A stretch of 64,000 nt of DNA, taken from positions 1 through 64,000 of the forward strand of contig VGHN01000005.1 of assembly GCA_016868255.1 (NCBI GenBank), in the 5' to 3' direction. The position numbers and the translations under genes are program-made. The stretch is from Betaproteobacteria bacterium. Its GTDB lineage: Bacteria; Pseudomonadota; Gammaproteobacteria; Burkholderiales; Burkholderiaceae_A. Below are positions 16,942 to 25,242 of this stretch, in pieces. The stretch's first letter is position 1; each line of letters opens with the position of its first letter. The notes under the pieces were generated by a model. That model was not told where the DNA came from, did not search any database, and worked only from the letters and a program-made list of their open reading frames with translations.

Positions 16942-17025
16942 ATGATGAAATACATCACCATCGCCGGCTGGATTGCCGTGGCCATACTCTTGCTGAGCAC
17001 GGCACTCAACCACCTGGGCTTCTAG
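16942..17025 (+). CDS. Possible 27-residue single-pass membrane peptide
   Basis: ATG ATG at 16942 opens MMKYITIAGWIAVAILLLSTALNHLGF, a short basic start and one hydrophobic helix, ending seven bases after the DUF3025 stop region and just before a terminator. Small proteins of this shape are often missed. No SD is visible, so translation may depend on coupling to DUF3025. Chance is possible. Confidence 0.35.
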   Translation: MMKYITIAGWIAVAILLLSTALNHLGF

Positions 17026-17077
17026 GCTTTTCGAGAAGCCGCCTCAAGAGAACCCGTTAAAAAAGCGTCTAGAAAAG

Positions 17078-17107
17078 AAAAGGGCTGCGATTGCAGCCCT
17101 TTTTTTC
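17078..17107. terminator. Bidirectional intrinsic terminator
   Basis: AGGGCTGC-GATT-GCAGCCCT (17081-17100) is flanked by A's on the left and seven T's on the right. It can end the DUF3429/DUF3025 transcript on the plus strand and the PII/coiled-coil operon on the minus strand, which converge here. Confidence 0.9.
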
Positions 17108-17120
17108 GCCCGAACAACGT

Positions 17121-17852
17121 TTAGAGTTCGGCGATCTTATCGGCAACGCGATGCTGATTGGCCACCACCTTCTCACGAAGTGCAACGATCTGGCTGCGCA
17201 ACTCCATCACATCCTCGAGGTCCTTCTCGAGCGCATGGCGGTTCTCGCCTTCTTGTTCATAGATCTCCATGATGTGGTTGCGGTTGTTCTCGGCAACCTC
17301 CCGGGCCTCGGCCACGCGTGCGGTGTTCTCGGTGACTCGCTGATCATTCTCCGCGGCGGTAACAGACTTCATGTTGCGCTCGAGTTCGCCGTCGATCCAT
17401 GCAGCATTTGAATTCCCAAGTTCGTCGATGACATCGAAGAACTCGTTGTTGTGGGCCGTGATCAGAATGTTGATCTCAACCATGAGTTTGTTGACCTGAA
17501 CGAGCATCTCGTTGATCTTGACTGCATTGCGGTTCGCAGCGGCACGTCGCTCAATGCCTTCGATTCGCGCGCGATTCAACATGGAGTTCTTGAAACGCTC
17601 CTCGTCGGGGGTCGACGGCTCAAGCTGTTCCAAAATGGCCAGGCGGTTGCGAACCACGTCCTCGAAGGTGGCCGACAAGAGTGTTCCATTTCCGGACGAC
17701 TCGGCCGCAAAAGACTCCAGCGCCAGGGTACGGTTCTCTTCAATGGCTGAGCGGCCCACAAGGGTCTGGGCGGTGTTGAACCGCACATAAGACTCTGCAT
17801 CAAAAATACGACGGCGGTTCTTTTTAATCCGCAGTTCGGTGGCTTCGTTCAT
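17121..17852 (-). CDS. Coiled-coil cytosolic protein of the PII-like/DUF1538 operon, unknown function
   Basis: 243 residues, almost entirely helical and charged, with long heptad-like stretches (ENRTLALESF, KINEMLVQVNKLMVEINILI, RVTENTARVAEAREVAENNRN, LEKDLEDVMELRSQIVALREKV). There is no signal peptide or membrane segment, and no family was recognised. The ATG at 17852 has an AGGAG site 30 bases after the second PII-like gene, and a terminator follows. Its position suggests it takes part in the PII-controlled step, perhaps as an adaptor or partner of the PII-like proteins. Confidence 0.75.
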   Translation of the reverse strand: MNEATELRIKKNRRRIFDAESYVRFNTAQTLVGRSAIEENRTLALESFAAESSGNGTLLSATFEDVVRNRLAILEQLEPSTPDEERFKNSMLNRARIEGIERRAAANRNAVKINEMLVQVNKLMVEINILITAHNNEFFDVIDELGNSNAAWIDGELERNMKSVTAAENDQRVTENTARVAEAREVAENNRNHIMEIYEQEGENRHALEKDLEDVMELRSQIVALREKVVANQHRVADKIAEL

Positions 17853-17882
17853 TTTTATTTAACTCCTAGAATTGGGTGGCGA

Positions 17883-18269
17883 TTAGGCAGCGGCCTTCTC
17901 GGCGAGTTCTTTTTCGCTGGGCAGGTTGTTGCGTGTCGAGAGCAGCAGCTTGTTGATGTAGATGATTCCGCGCTGCGGCTTGAACAACTCCGCCGCGTCG
18001 TAGACCATCTCCTGGACGTAGTCGGCCTGGTCGGCAGCCACCACGGCGTGCAGAACCTCGGTCTTGGGAATCTCTGGCAGGCCCGAGGACTCAGAGGCCT
18101 TGCCCACTGGGGCGCCACGAACCGAGTAGTAATAAACCTCGTTGATGCCCCTTGCACGCAGTTTTTCAGCGATATCGTGTGCACCGCCTTCGTAGAGGAT
18201 GACCGTGAACTCTCGGGTGTAGTCGAGGACGGTGCCCTCGGGAATCTTCTTGAATTTGTCGATGTTCAC
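17883..18269 (-). CDS. PII-like signalling protein (second of two)
   Basis: 128 residues from a GTG at 18269 that overlaps the stop of the preceding PII-like gene (GTGA). The sequence has the PII ferredoxin-like layout: TVILYEGGAHDIAEKLRARGINEVYYYSVRG, a short T-loop-like segment rich in serine and glycine (APVGKASESSGLPEIPK), then a second half TEVLHAVVAADQADYVQEMVYDAAELFKPQRGIIYINKL, matching the GDGKIF-type end of GlnB. The classical uridylylated tyrosine context is not visible, so it should not be a normal GlnB substrate. It probably binds a nucleotide and acts on the adjacent DUF1538 protein. Confidence 0.75.
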   Translation of the reverse strand: MNIDKFKKIPEGTVLDYTREFTVILYEGGAHDIAEKLRARGINEVYYYSVRGAPVGKASESSGLPEIPKTEVLHAVVAADQADYVQEMVYDAAELFKPQRGIIYINKLLLSTRNNLPSEKELAEKAAA

Positions 18270-18649
18270 GACATGGCTCCCATGGCCGAGGTGGCGCCAC
18301 GGTCCTCAAGCAGGTGTGCCGGGATGTAGGTGGCCGCCTGCACCAGCGGGGTGGCATAGATATAACCCATGCCCGGGGTGTCAAGACGACCTGCGAGGAA
18401 CATGCGCTCGAAGATGCGAACCATCTGGTCCTTGGCGACCAAGACGGTAATGATCTCGCGCTCGACCTCCACTGCTACGCCAAGAAATCCCATGCGCTCA
18501 CGGATGCCCGTGCCCACACCCTGGTGAACGGTGGCGCCCTGAACACCGGCGTCGAGAAGAGATTGGTTGATCACGTCGGCCATCCCCTTCTGCACAACGC
18601 AGGTAATAAGAGAGACCTCTGTGAGGTTGACTAGTTTTCGCTTGGCCAT
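18266..18649 (-). CDS. PII-like signalling protein (first of two)
   Basis: 127 residues from ATG 18649 with a GGGGAG site. VSLITCVVQKGMADVINQSLLDAGVQGATVHQGVGTG and ERMGFLGVAVEVEREIITVLVAKDQMVRIFERMFLAGRLDTPGMGYIYATPL follow the repeated beta-alpha-beta plan of PII, with the short T-loop GIRERMG. It shares little with the second PII-like protein at residue level, so a heteromeric pair is possible. It begins 38 bases after the DUF1538 stop in a four-gene unit. Confidence 0.75.
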   Translation of the reverse strand: MAKRKLVNLTEVSLITCVVQKGMADVINQSLLDAGVQGATVHQGVGTGIRERMGFLGVAVEVEREIITVLVAKDQMVRIFERMFLAGRLDTPGMGYIYATPLVQAATYIPAHLLEDRGATSAMGAMS

Positions 18650-18687
18650 GAATGGCTCCCCTGTTTTAAATATTGATGTTGTTGAAT

Positions 18688-20502
18688 CTAGCTCGAGGCG
18701 CGGGCCATGTTGGCGGCCACGGCTTCATCCTCTTTGGCCTCAGCGAGGGCGCGTTCGTTTTCTCGCTTGGTCTTCCACTGAACATAGACACCGAGTGCAA
18801 GCACCGCCACGATCGGGCAGATAGAGGCAGAGGCCAGAATTCCAAAGCCCTCAACAGCGCCCACGGCCTTACCAAAACCCAGGCCCATGGCCAGCACCAG
18901 CGGCACCGTGACAGGCCCCGTTGTGACCCCGGCACTGTCCCAGCCGACGTTCACAAACTCCTCGGTGGACATTGCAGTGAGGATAATTCCGATGATGTAG
19001 CCCGGAATCAGGATGTAGAGCAGGCTGAAATCAAAAATGAGCTTGATGACCCCGAGCATGATTCCAACGGCCACCCCGAAGGAGACGGAGTACATGAGCA
19101 TGGACTTCTTGAACGAGCCATTGGTGAGGTTCTGCACGGTGAGGCCCAAGGCATTGAGCGCGGGCTCGGCCAATGTGGCTCCAAAGCCAAGAATCCAAGA
19201 GAAGAGCGCGGCAATAAAGATTCCCACACCGGCGGAATAGAGCGGTGCATTGGGCATGGCCTCGATGGCAGTAAACAACCCAGGCACCAGACTTCCCGCG
19301 CCGTCACCGAGTTTTGAAAGACCATATGTGAGACCAACACTGAATACGCACATTCCCAGGACCGACAAGAAGATGCCGTAGAAGATGATGAAAGCGTTGG
19401 GAAGCTTCTCGCGAAGCACGAGAAAGAGGACGATCATCAGGAAGATGACGAGCGGCACAATCGCGCGAATGCCGCCAACAATCTCCATTCCAGGGGAGAC
19501 CGTCCACCACTCCACAGGACCCGTCGCGGCAGCAGCCGCGGCAACAGAGGCCTGCTTGGTAGCGGCCTCAGCAAGGATTGTTTCAACAGGCACGGTCATC
19601 TGGAAGTAGATGGCCAATCCGCAGACCGCAACAATTGGGAAAACCGAAGCCAGGGTAACAATGCCAAAGCCTTGCAGCTTGCTGTCCCCCGCACCGCCGG
19701 CAGTGGCCACGCCAATACCAAGGGCCAGAACCAGGGGCACAGTCACGGGGCCGGTGGTTACCGCACCGCAGTCCCAGGCCAAACCAATCACGGTGCGCAG
19801 ATCGGGGTTAAACCAGCAATAGGCGGTCATGAGAACCGCGGGCACCATGCTGATGTAGATCAGCGGCTTGAGGCTCCAGTTGTAGAGGAAGCGCATGGTT
19901 CCAATAACCGCTGCAATTCCAACGCCCACGCCAACCACCAGAACCGTGGCATCCACCCGGTCGTTCAAAAGCGTGTAGAGGTAGGGGGCATTCTTGGGGT
20001 CGACGATCTGGCCGGCGACCTGCAAGGCGCCAATGGCGGGTTCTGCAAACGTTACGCCGATTCCCAAAAGGAACGCGATGAACAAGACCCCCACCAGAGG
20101 CAGTTTCAGCGGCAGCTTGTTCCCAATAATCTCGCCAAAGGGCATCAGACCCAGCTTGAGGCCCTCGAGGAAGATCATCAGGCCGACCATCACAGCCAGA
20201 AGACCCAGTCCGAGGGTGGCGGAATCCTTTACGCTCTGGTTGAGCACCAAGAGCTGGAAGAGGGCCAGGTAGGCGGCAAGCGGCACGACAGCCCGAGCCT
20301 GCTCCATGAAACGGACCGACAAATAGGGCTGGAGGAGTTTGTAGGTGTCCATGCCGCCCAGACGCATTTTTTCTGGCTTCTGGGGAACCTCATTGCCGTT
20401 TTGGTCGAAAAGCGGCCGAGTCATCAGCTTCGAATAGCTGACTTGGTCTGAATCAACGGTGATCGCCTGAACATAATCACCGTAACGAATGGAACGCGGC
20501 AT
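18688..20502 (-). CDS. DUF1538 multi-pass membrane protein, fused tandem repeat
   Basis: 604 residues. A soluble N-terminus of about 70 residues precedes two homologous membrane halves: residues ~75-290 and ~345-580. Each half carries the same motif near its end: CGAVTTGPVTVPLVLALG and SAGVTTGPVTVPLVLAMG; each also has an (F)AEPA(I/L) segment (VTFAEPAIGAL, ATLAEPALNAL). DUF1538 proteins are predicted transporters of unknown substrate, often encoded as two separate halves; here they are one chain. A charged C-terminal tail (residues ~580-604) could meet the PII-like proteins. The ATG at 20502 has GGGGAGG. Genomic position makes PII-type gating, as for AmtB-GlnK, likely. Confidence 0.85.
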   Translation of the reverse strand: MPRSIRYGDYVQAITVDSDQVSYSKLMTRPLFDQNGNEVPQKPEKMRLGGMDTYKLLQPYLSVRFMEQARAVVPLAAYLALFQLLVLNQSVKDSATLGLGLLAVMVGLMIFLEGLKLGLMPFGEIIGNKLPLKLPLVGVLFIAFLLGIGVTFAEPAIGALQVAGQIVDPKNAPYLYTLLNDRVDATVLVVGVGVGIAAVIGTMRFLYNWSLKPLIYISMVPAVLMTAYCWFNPDLRTVIGLAWDCGAVTTGPVTVPLVLALGIGVATAGGAGDSKLQGFGIVTLASVFPIVAVCGLAIYFQMTVPVETILAEAATKQASVAAAAAATGPVEWWTVSPGMEIVGGIRAIVPLVIFLMIVLFLVLREKLPNAFIIFYGIFLSVLGMCVFSVGLTYGLSKLGDGAGSLVPGLFTAIEAMPNAPLYSAGVGIFIAALFSWILGFGATLAEPALNALGLTVQNLTNGSFKKSMLMYSVSFGVAVGIMLGVIKLIFDFSLLYILIPGYIIGIILTAMSTEEFVNVGWDSAGVTTGPVTVPLVLAMGLGFGKAVGAVEGFGILASASICPIVAVLALGVYVQWKTKRENERALAEAKEDEAVAANMARASS

Positions 20503-20683
20503 GAAACCTCCCCAAGGAATTTGCTAATTGAGGCGGAGCATATCCTTAAAAGGCCGCCTTCGACAACTTTTAAGCAAAAAGTTCATGTAAACCCTTACCC
20601 TCGTCCGATAACCACCATTGGGCGTATGCTCCATGGCGCCTTCACCGACCCAACCCCAGCAACGCCGAATTCTTAAAACAACC

Positions 20684-22012
20684 ATGACCACTCAAAGCGA
20701 CCTTAAAACCCCCACCTGGTCCATTGGCCAGCGCCTTAGCATCCTCTCGGCCGCCCTTGTTCTGGGCGCCCTGATTGGCCTAGCGGCCATGGGATTCCTA
20801 CTAATCATTCGATTTTTCAATGGCTTATGGGCGGTTCCGATTCCAACGAGCATCGGCCTGAACCTGGAATTCAGCATGGCCGTTGGCCTGGCCTTGCTCA
20901 CGGCCGCTTTGATCGCGGGCCAGATTCTCACCATGCTCGAGAACGGCCGGCCCCACGGCGGGGCAGACCTGATTGCCGCAGCACAGAGCGGCAAAGGGCC
21001 AGATGTTCGGGCGGGAATGATCTCCACCCTTCTGGCCTTGGTGAATATCTCGGGTGGCAGTTCGGTGGGTATGTTTGGTCCCCTCTTTCATTTTGGCGGC
21101 TGCCTTGGGGCGGCGCTCAGTCGCTTTTTTAAGTCGCTGGCCAAGGGCCTCTCCCCCGACGTGATTCTCGGCAGCGGAGCGGCCGCGGCCATTTCCGCCG
21201 TGTTTCTCACCCCGATTGGGGCGGCTGTATTTGCCCACGAGGCCATTGCGCGACGTTTCGGAGGATTCGGGGCGGGCCCGGTCATATTGGCCTCCTTCGG
21301 CGCCTACTGGGTCTCAAAGCTAACCCTGGGCGACTCCCGACTCTTCAAGGTCGATAACCTTCCCCCCATCAACCTGGAGAACGCCGTATTTGCTGTTCTG
21401 GTCGGGTTGATCTGCGGATTGATCTCGGCTGCCTATATTCGTGCCTGCACCGAGGCGCCCGCCTGGGCCAAGGCCTCGGGCATCCCACTGCGCTGGCGGC
21501 CCCTGGTTCCGGCAGCGCTCTTGTTCCTGCTCTCCCCCATCTTCCCTCACCTTCTGGGCCCTGGTCTGGGTTCGATCGATCTCGCCATCACCGGCGCACT
21601 CTCGATTGGCCTCGTGTTGGCCCTCATTGCCCTGAAGATCCTCGCCACATCGACCTGCCTCGGCTTCGGATTCTTTGGAGGCATCTTTGCCCCTGCCCTG
21701 TTCCTTGGTGCGCTGGGGGGCGCTGTGGTGGACTCCTTGATCTCCTCGAGCCACATCACAAGCTTTGCCGCAATCGGAGCAGCGAGCTGCATTGCTGCGG
21801 TGATTGGTGCGCCGCTGGCGTCTATCATCATTGTTTTCGAACTGACCGGAAGCTACGAATGGACTGTCTTATCCATGCTCTCAGTGGTCGTTGCGAGCCA
21901 GATCTCGCGGTCCATGGTTGGGCGCTCCATCTTCGACCGGCAACTCGAGATGCGTGGAGTGGTTGTTCACGATGACCGGCCGTCTGAGCCCCTTGGAGGC
22001 AAGCCCGCCTAA
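20684..22012 (+). CDS. CLC-family chloride channel/transporter with altered gating residue
   Basis: About 442 residues from ATG 20684; an ATG at 20633 adds 17 residues and neither has an SD. GGSSVGMFGPLFHFGG matches the GGSxGREGP region of CLC proteins, and GFGFFGGIFAPALFLGA matches the GxFxP segment; about ten helices are predictable. In transporters the first motif holds the external gating glutamate (E148 of E. coli ClcA); here that position is Phe in GMFGP. Loss of the glutamate usually uncouples proton exchange, so passive channel behaviour is expected. Chloride is the likely ion. The downstream aldolase overlaps its 3' end by 41 bases. Confidence 0.85.
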   Translation: MTTQSDLKTPTWSIGQRLSILSAALVLGALIGLAAMGFLLIIRFFNGLWAVPIPTSIGLNLEFSMAVGLALLTAALIAGQILTMLENGRPHGGADLIAAAQSGKGPDVRAGMISTLLALVNISGGSSVGMFGPLFHFGGCLGAALSRFFKSLAKGLSPDVILGSGAAAAISAVFLTPIGAAVFAHEAIARRFGGFGAGPVILASFGAYWVSKLTLGDSRLFKVDNLPPINLENAVFAVLVGLICGLISAAYIRACTEAPAWAKASGIPLRWRPLVPAALLFLLSPIFPHLLGPGLGSIDLAITGALSIGLVLALIALKILATSTCLGFGFFGGIFAPALFLGALGGAVVDSLISSSHITSFAAIGAASCIAAVIGAPLASIIIVFELTGSYEWTVLSMLSVVVASQISRSMVGRSIFDRQLEMRGVVVHDDRPSEPLGGKPA

Positions 22013-22778
22013 GCCAGTCGCAGCGCCAAGCGCCGGCGATTCGGCGGCCGCCGTGGACGAACAGTGCGTTCGTCGTGACCTCGCGGCGGCCTATCGCCTG
22101 GCCGCCCATCGCGGATGGGACGACCTGGTCTGGACGCACATCTCGGCCGCAGTCCCCAATGCGCATGGTCACTACCTGCTCAATCGCTTCGGCCTGCGCT
22201 TCAACGAGGTCACAGCCTCCAACCTGGTGAGGGTCAACCTGAAAGGGGAAGTGGTGGACGGCAGCAACGCGCCCGTCAACCCCAGTGGGTTTGCCATACA
22301 TGGCTGTATCCACAAGGCCCGGCCCGACGTTCGCTGTGTTTTGCATCTGCACAGCTTCTGGGCCCAGGCCTTTGCCGCAACAGGCGCAGACTTGGCCCCG
22401 TGCTCGCAGCCGGCCATGCGACTGGTCGGCCGCCTAGGACGCCATGCCTACGAGGGCCTTGCCTTTGCCGCAGACGAACAGGAGCGGCTGGTCCAGGCCT
22501 TGGGCAACAAAGACGGCGTGATTCTCGAGAACCACGGCATCTTGCTGGTGGGGCGCACCGTGGCCGAGGCCTTCATTCTCATGCACCTCTTCGAGCGCGC
22601 CGCCCAGATTCAAATGACTGCAGCCACCAATCCCAGCGGCCTGCGCCTCGTGCCTGCGGAGATTGTCTCCACCACCCAGCGGCAGTGGGTGGGGCCCAAC
22701 AACGCGCCCGAGGGGATGGATGAATGGCCCGCCCTGCTCCGGGGACTTGCTCGAACAGACCCCGATTTCGATCAATGA
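21972..22778 (+). CDS. Class II aldolase/adducin family protein
   Basis: 268 residues from ATG 21972. DLVWTHISAAVP, LNRFGLRFNEVTASNLVRV and DVRCVLHLHSFWAQAF carry the metal-binding histidines typical of class II aldolases and epimerases; GVILENHGILLVGRTVAEAF gives the last ligand. It likely retro-aldol cleaves or decarboxylates a small phosphorylated or acidic sugar, but the substrate is unknown. The first ~25 residues overlap the CLC gene and look linker-like; a GTG near 22053 is an alternative start. A tautomerase follows. Confidence 0.8.
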   Translation: MTGRLSPLEASPPKPVAAPSAGDSAAAVDEQCVRRDLAAAYRLAAHRGWDDLVWTHISAAVPNAHGHYLLNRFGLRFNEVTASNLVRVNLKGEVVDGSNAPVNPSGFAIHGCIHKARPDVRCVLHLHSFWAQAFAATGADLAPCSQPAMRLVGRLGRHAYEGLAFAADEQERLVQALGNKDGVILENHGILLVGRTVAEAFILMHLFERAAQIQMTAATNPSGLRLVPAEIVSTTQRQWVGPNNAPEGMDEWPALLRGLARTDPDFDQ

Positions 22779-22848
22779 GTTTTGTTCGCCATCTTTAGAT
22801 CACCGAATTTCTATCAACCGAGTTTGATCACCCAAGAGAGGAGTTGCT

Positions 22849-23043
22849 ATGCCCACCATCCGTGTTGAGTTGTTTGAAGGACGCACCATCGACCAGAAGC
22901 GCGCATTGGCCAAGGCACTCACCGAGGCCACGGTGCAGACCCTGGGCGGAAGCCCCGATGCAGTCGATATTCTTTTCTTCGACATGAAGCGCGAGGACTG
23001 GGCGACCGGCGGCGAATTATGGGAAGACAAGAAGAAATCCTAG
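22849..23043 (+). CDS. 4-oxalocrotonate tautomerase family protein
   Basis: 64 residues beginning MPTIRVELFEGRTIDQKRALAKALTEA, with the catalytic Pro right after the initiator, so N-terminal processing yields the active base. VDILFFDMKREDWATGGELW is the usual C-terminal half. It isomerises enol to keto forms of small acids. AGGAG precedes the ATG. It is one of a plus-strand run from the CLC gene to the UPF0016 gene, but no shared pathway is obvious. Confidence 0.9.
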   Translation: MPTIRVELFEGRTIDQKRALAKALTEATVQTLGGSPDAVDILFFDMKREDWATGGELWEDKKKS

Positions 23044-23114
23044 AGGACCCATCGCGTCCATGAATGAATCCTCACACGCCGCTCGCTCGCTCAAGGCATA
23101 GGGACTGATGCTTC

Positions 23115-23672
23115 ATGCTCGAGGCACTCGCAATGTCCACCGGGATCGTTGCCCTGGCCGAGGTGGGTGACAAGACCCAGTTGCTCTCGTTCTTCCTCGC
23201 GGCCCGCTACCGGCGGGCGTGGCCAATTGTTTGGGGAATTCTGATTGCCACGCTTCTTAACCATGGCCTCGCAGGGGCAATGGGCGTGTTGGCGCGAGAC
23301 TGGCTCGAAGGCGATGCGCTGAAATGGGCGCTCGGCCTTGGCTTTATTGCCATGGCGGTCTGGCTCCTGATTCCCGATCGGCTCGACAACGAGCCCAAAC
23401 CGATTAACAGCAGCAACCTCTTTCTCATCACCCTCGTGGCCTTCTTCATTGCAGAGATGGGAGACAAGACCCAAGTCGCCACGGTTGGGTTGGCCGCCCA
23501 CTACAACGATTACCTGATGGTTGTAATGGGGACAACGCTGGGGATGATGATTGCAAACGTGCCCGCGGTTTTAATTGGCGAGCGACTCGCCGAGCGACTG
23601 CCCAAGCGAATGATTCAGTCGGTGGCCGCCGTGCTCATGGCAGCACTGGGCGCGGCCATACTCGTTCTTTAG
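23115..23672 (+). CDS. UPF0016/GDT1 (TMEM165-like) divalent cation exporter
   Basis: 185 residues with six hydrophobic segments in two repeats. Each repeat has the family motif: EVGDKTQ (residues 16-22) and EMGDKTQ in the second half. Members in bacteria and eukaryotes export Mn2+ or Ca2+ in exchange for H+. Manganese export is the most likely role here. The upstream 70 bases show no yybP-ykoY riboswitch-like feature that I can see. It converges on the HDAC-like gene with a 4-base overlap. Confidence 0.85.
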   Translation: MLEALAMSTGIVALAEVGDKTQLLSFFLAARYRRAWPIVWGILIATLLNHGLAGAMGVLARDWLEGDALKWALGLGFIAMAVWLLIPDRLDNEPKPINSSNLFLITLVAFFIAEMGDKTQVATVGLAAHYNDYLMVVMGTTLGMMIANVPAVLIGERLAERLPKRMIQSVAAVLMAALGAAILVL

Positions 23673-24601
23673 TGGGCCTGAGAAGACCGCATCAGCGAGG
23701 CCACATGGCAGGCCACGCTTCGCCCGAGGGCGCGCACCTCGTAGCCCCCTTCAAGGCTTGAGACGATTCGCCCATTGGCGTGCTTGGCTGCGACCTCGAC
23801 CAGCCGATCGGTGACCCACTCGTAATCCGCCTCGGACCATCGCAGGCCCGCAAGCGGGTCGTCGCGATGGGCATCAAAGCCCGCCGAAATAATGATGAGC
23901 TGCGGCGCAAAGGCATCGAGTGCCGGCATCCACTCGGACTCAACCGCCTGACGAAGAGCCTTGCCATCGCTGCCGCCGGGCAGTGGGCAGTTGACCATGT
24001 TGGAACCCAGGGGCCGCTCGCCTCGATGGGGGTAGATGCCCTGCTGGAAGGTGGAGGTCATGAGAATGTTGGAGTGCCCCGCAAGAATCTGCTCGGTGCC
24101 ATTGCCGTGGTGGACATCGAAATCGACAACTGCCACCCGCTCGAGGCCCAGGGCCTCGGCCGCGTAGAGGGCGCCCACCGCCACACTGTTGACAAAACAA
24201 AACCCCATGGCCACATGGCGCTCGGCATGGTGGCCTGGCGGGCGCACCGCACAGAAAGCCGTGGCATCTTCGCCGGAGACAACGGCCTCGACGGCCTGCA
24301 CCACGGCACCCGCAGCGCGCGAGACCGCCTCAAGGGTATGGGGGTTCATGGCGGTGTCGGGGTCGATGACTTGATAGCGACTCTGCGGTGACATCTCCTT
24401 GAGCATGGACCAGTGGTCCTCGGTATGGGCGCGCAAGATGTCCTCTTCGCGGGCCATCTCGGCCTCGCGTCGATCGAGGCCGGCCATGAGCCCCGTGGCC
24501 TCCAACTCCTGAAGCACCGCACGCACGCGGGCTGGCGATTCGGGGTGGTGAGGCCCCATCTCGTGGGCCTCGAAAGAAGAATGGGTGATGAGAATGGTCA
24601 T
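23669..24601 (-). CDS. Histone deacetylase-like amidohydrolase (class II type)
   Basis: 310 residues from ATG 24601. VRPPGHHAERHVAMGFCFVNSVAVGA carries the active-site histidines, VVDFDVHHGNGTEQI and SAGFDAHRDDPLAGL the zinc-binding Asp/His set. Bacterial members deacetylate acetylpolyamines, acetylated small amines or proteins. It starts eight bases after the DUF3299 stop and is last of a four-gene minus-strand unit led by an ABC ATPase, so a zinc-related context is possible for this zinc enzyme. Confidence 0.9.
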   Translation of the reverse strand: MTILITHSSFEAHEMGPHHPESPARVRAVLQELEATGLMAGLDRREAEMAREEDILRAHTEDHWSMLKEMSPQSRYQVIDPDTAMNPHTLEAVSRAAGAVVQAVEAVVSGEDATAFCAVRPPGHHAERHVAMGFCFVNSVAVGALYAAEALGLERVAVVDFDVHHGNGTEQILAGHSNILMTSTFQQGIYPHRGERPLGSNMVNCPLPGGSDGKALRQAVESEWMPALDAFAPQLIIISAGFDAHRDDPLAGLRWSEADYEWVTDRLVEVAAKHANGRIVSSLEGGYEVRALGRSVACHVASLMRSSQAH

Positions 24602-24609
24602 GAAGAAAA

Positions 24610-25215
24610 TTATCGCTTTTCTTCGTACGGCAGCACAGCACTCGCCACTAGTCGATAACCCGTAACGCCCTGGCTGGTCGTGACCCGCGCCTCTTCGAGA
24701 ACACCATGGACCCAGACCGTGGCCATGCTCTCGGGAAGGTTCTTCATCTTGGTCTGCGAATTGGGGGACACCAAAATAATTTGATTGGCTGGAGGCGGCG
24801 GGGTGTGAATGCAAGCGCCAAAGTAGGGGACCAACAAAAACTCTCTCTGCTTGCTGCGATCGGCATCCAAGGGCACTACATAGCCAGGAATGCGAATCGA
24901 CTGGCCCAGATGCTTTCGAACAATCGGCGCTTCATCCCACTTGCGGCGCAGCTTCTCCATGGCGCGGTCAGCGGCCTCGGTGCCGTCCTTTAGGAAACCC
25001 AAGCGGCCCAGCGCCATCATCTCGGCCTGCATTTCTTTGGCCCATCGCTCATCAATTAGATCGTCCCAGCTGATCTCTGGTGGCGCCCCACTGGTGGGTC
25101 TCGCCTGGGCCAGTGAGAGGACAGACGACAGAGAGAACAACAGGCAAAGCGCCACAAGCCATCTCAACAAGAGAGGGCCTTGCGCGAAAACAAATGACGG
25201 AGAAGAAATCTGCAT
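24610..25215 (-). CDS. DUF3299 secreted protein
   Basis: 201 residues with a signal-like N-terminus (LLRWLVALCLLFSLSSVLSLAQA). IRIPGYVVPLDADRSKQREFLLVPYFGACIHTPPPPANQIILV is the DUF3299 core, with a conserved cysteine-histidine pair (GACIHTPPPP). It is periplasmic with unknown activity. DUF3299 genes commonly sit with a LolD-like ATPase and FtsX permease, as in the Vibrio zrg zinc-regulated cluster; the same trio is found here, 27 bases after the permease. Confidence 0.85.
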   Translation of the reverse strand: MQISSPSFVFAQGPLLLRWLVALCLLFSLSSVLSLAQARPTSGAPPEISWDDLIDERWAKEMQAEMMALGRLGFLKDGTEAADRAMEKLRRKWDEAPIVRKHLGQSIRIPGYVVPLDADRSKQREFLLVPYFGACIHTPPPPANQIILVSPNSQTKMKNLPESMATVWVHGVLEEARVTTSQGVTGYRLVASAVLPYEEKR

Positions 25216-25242
25216 GGTGTCTTCTAGTTCGATGGCTTCACC

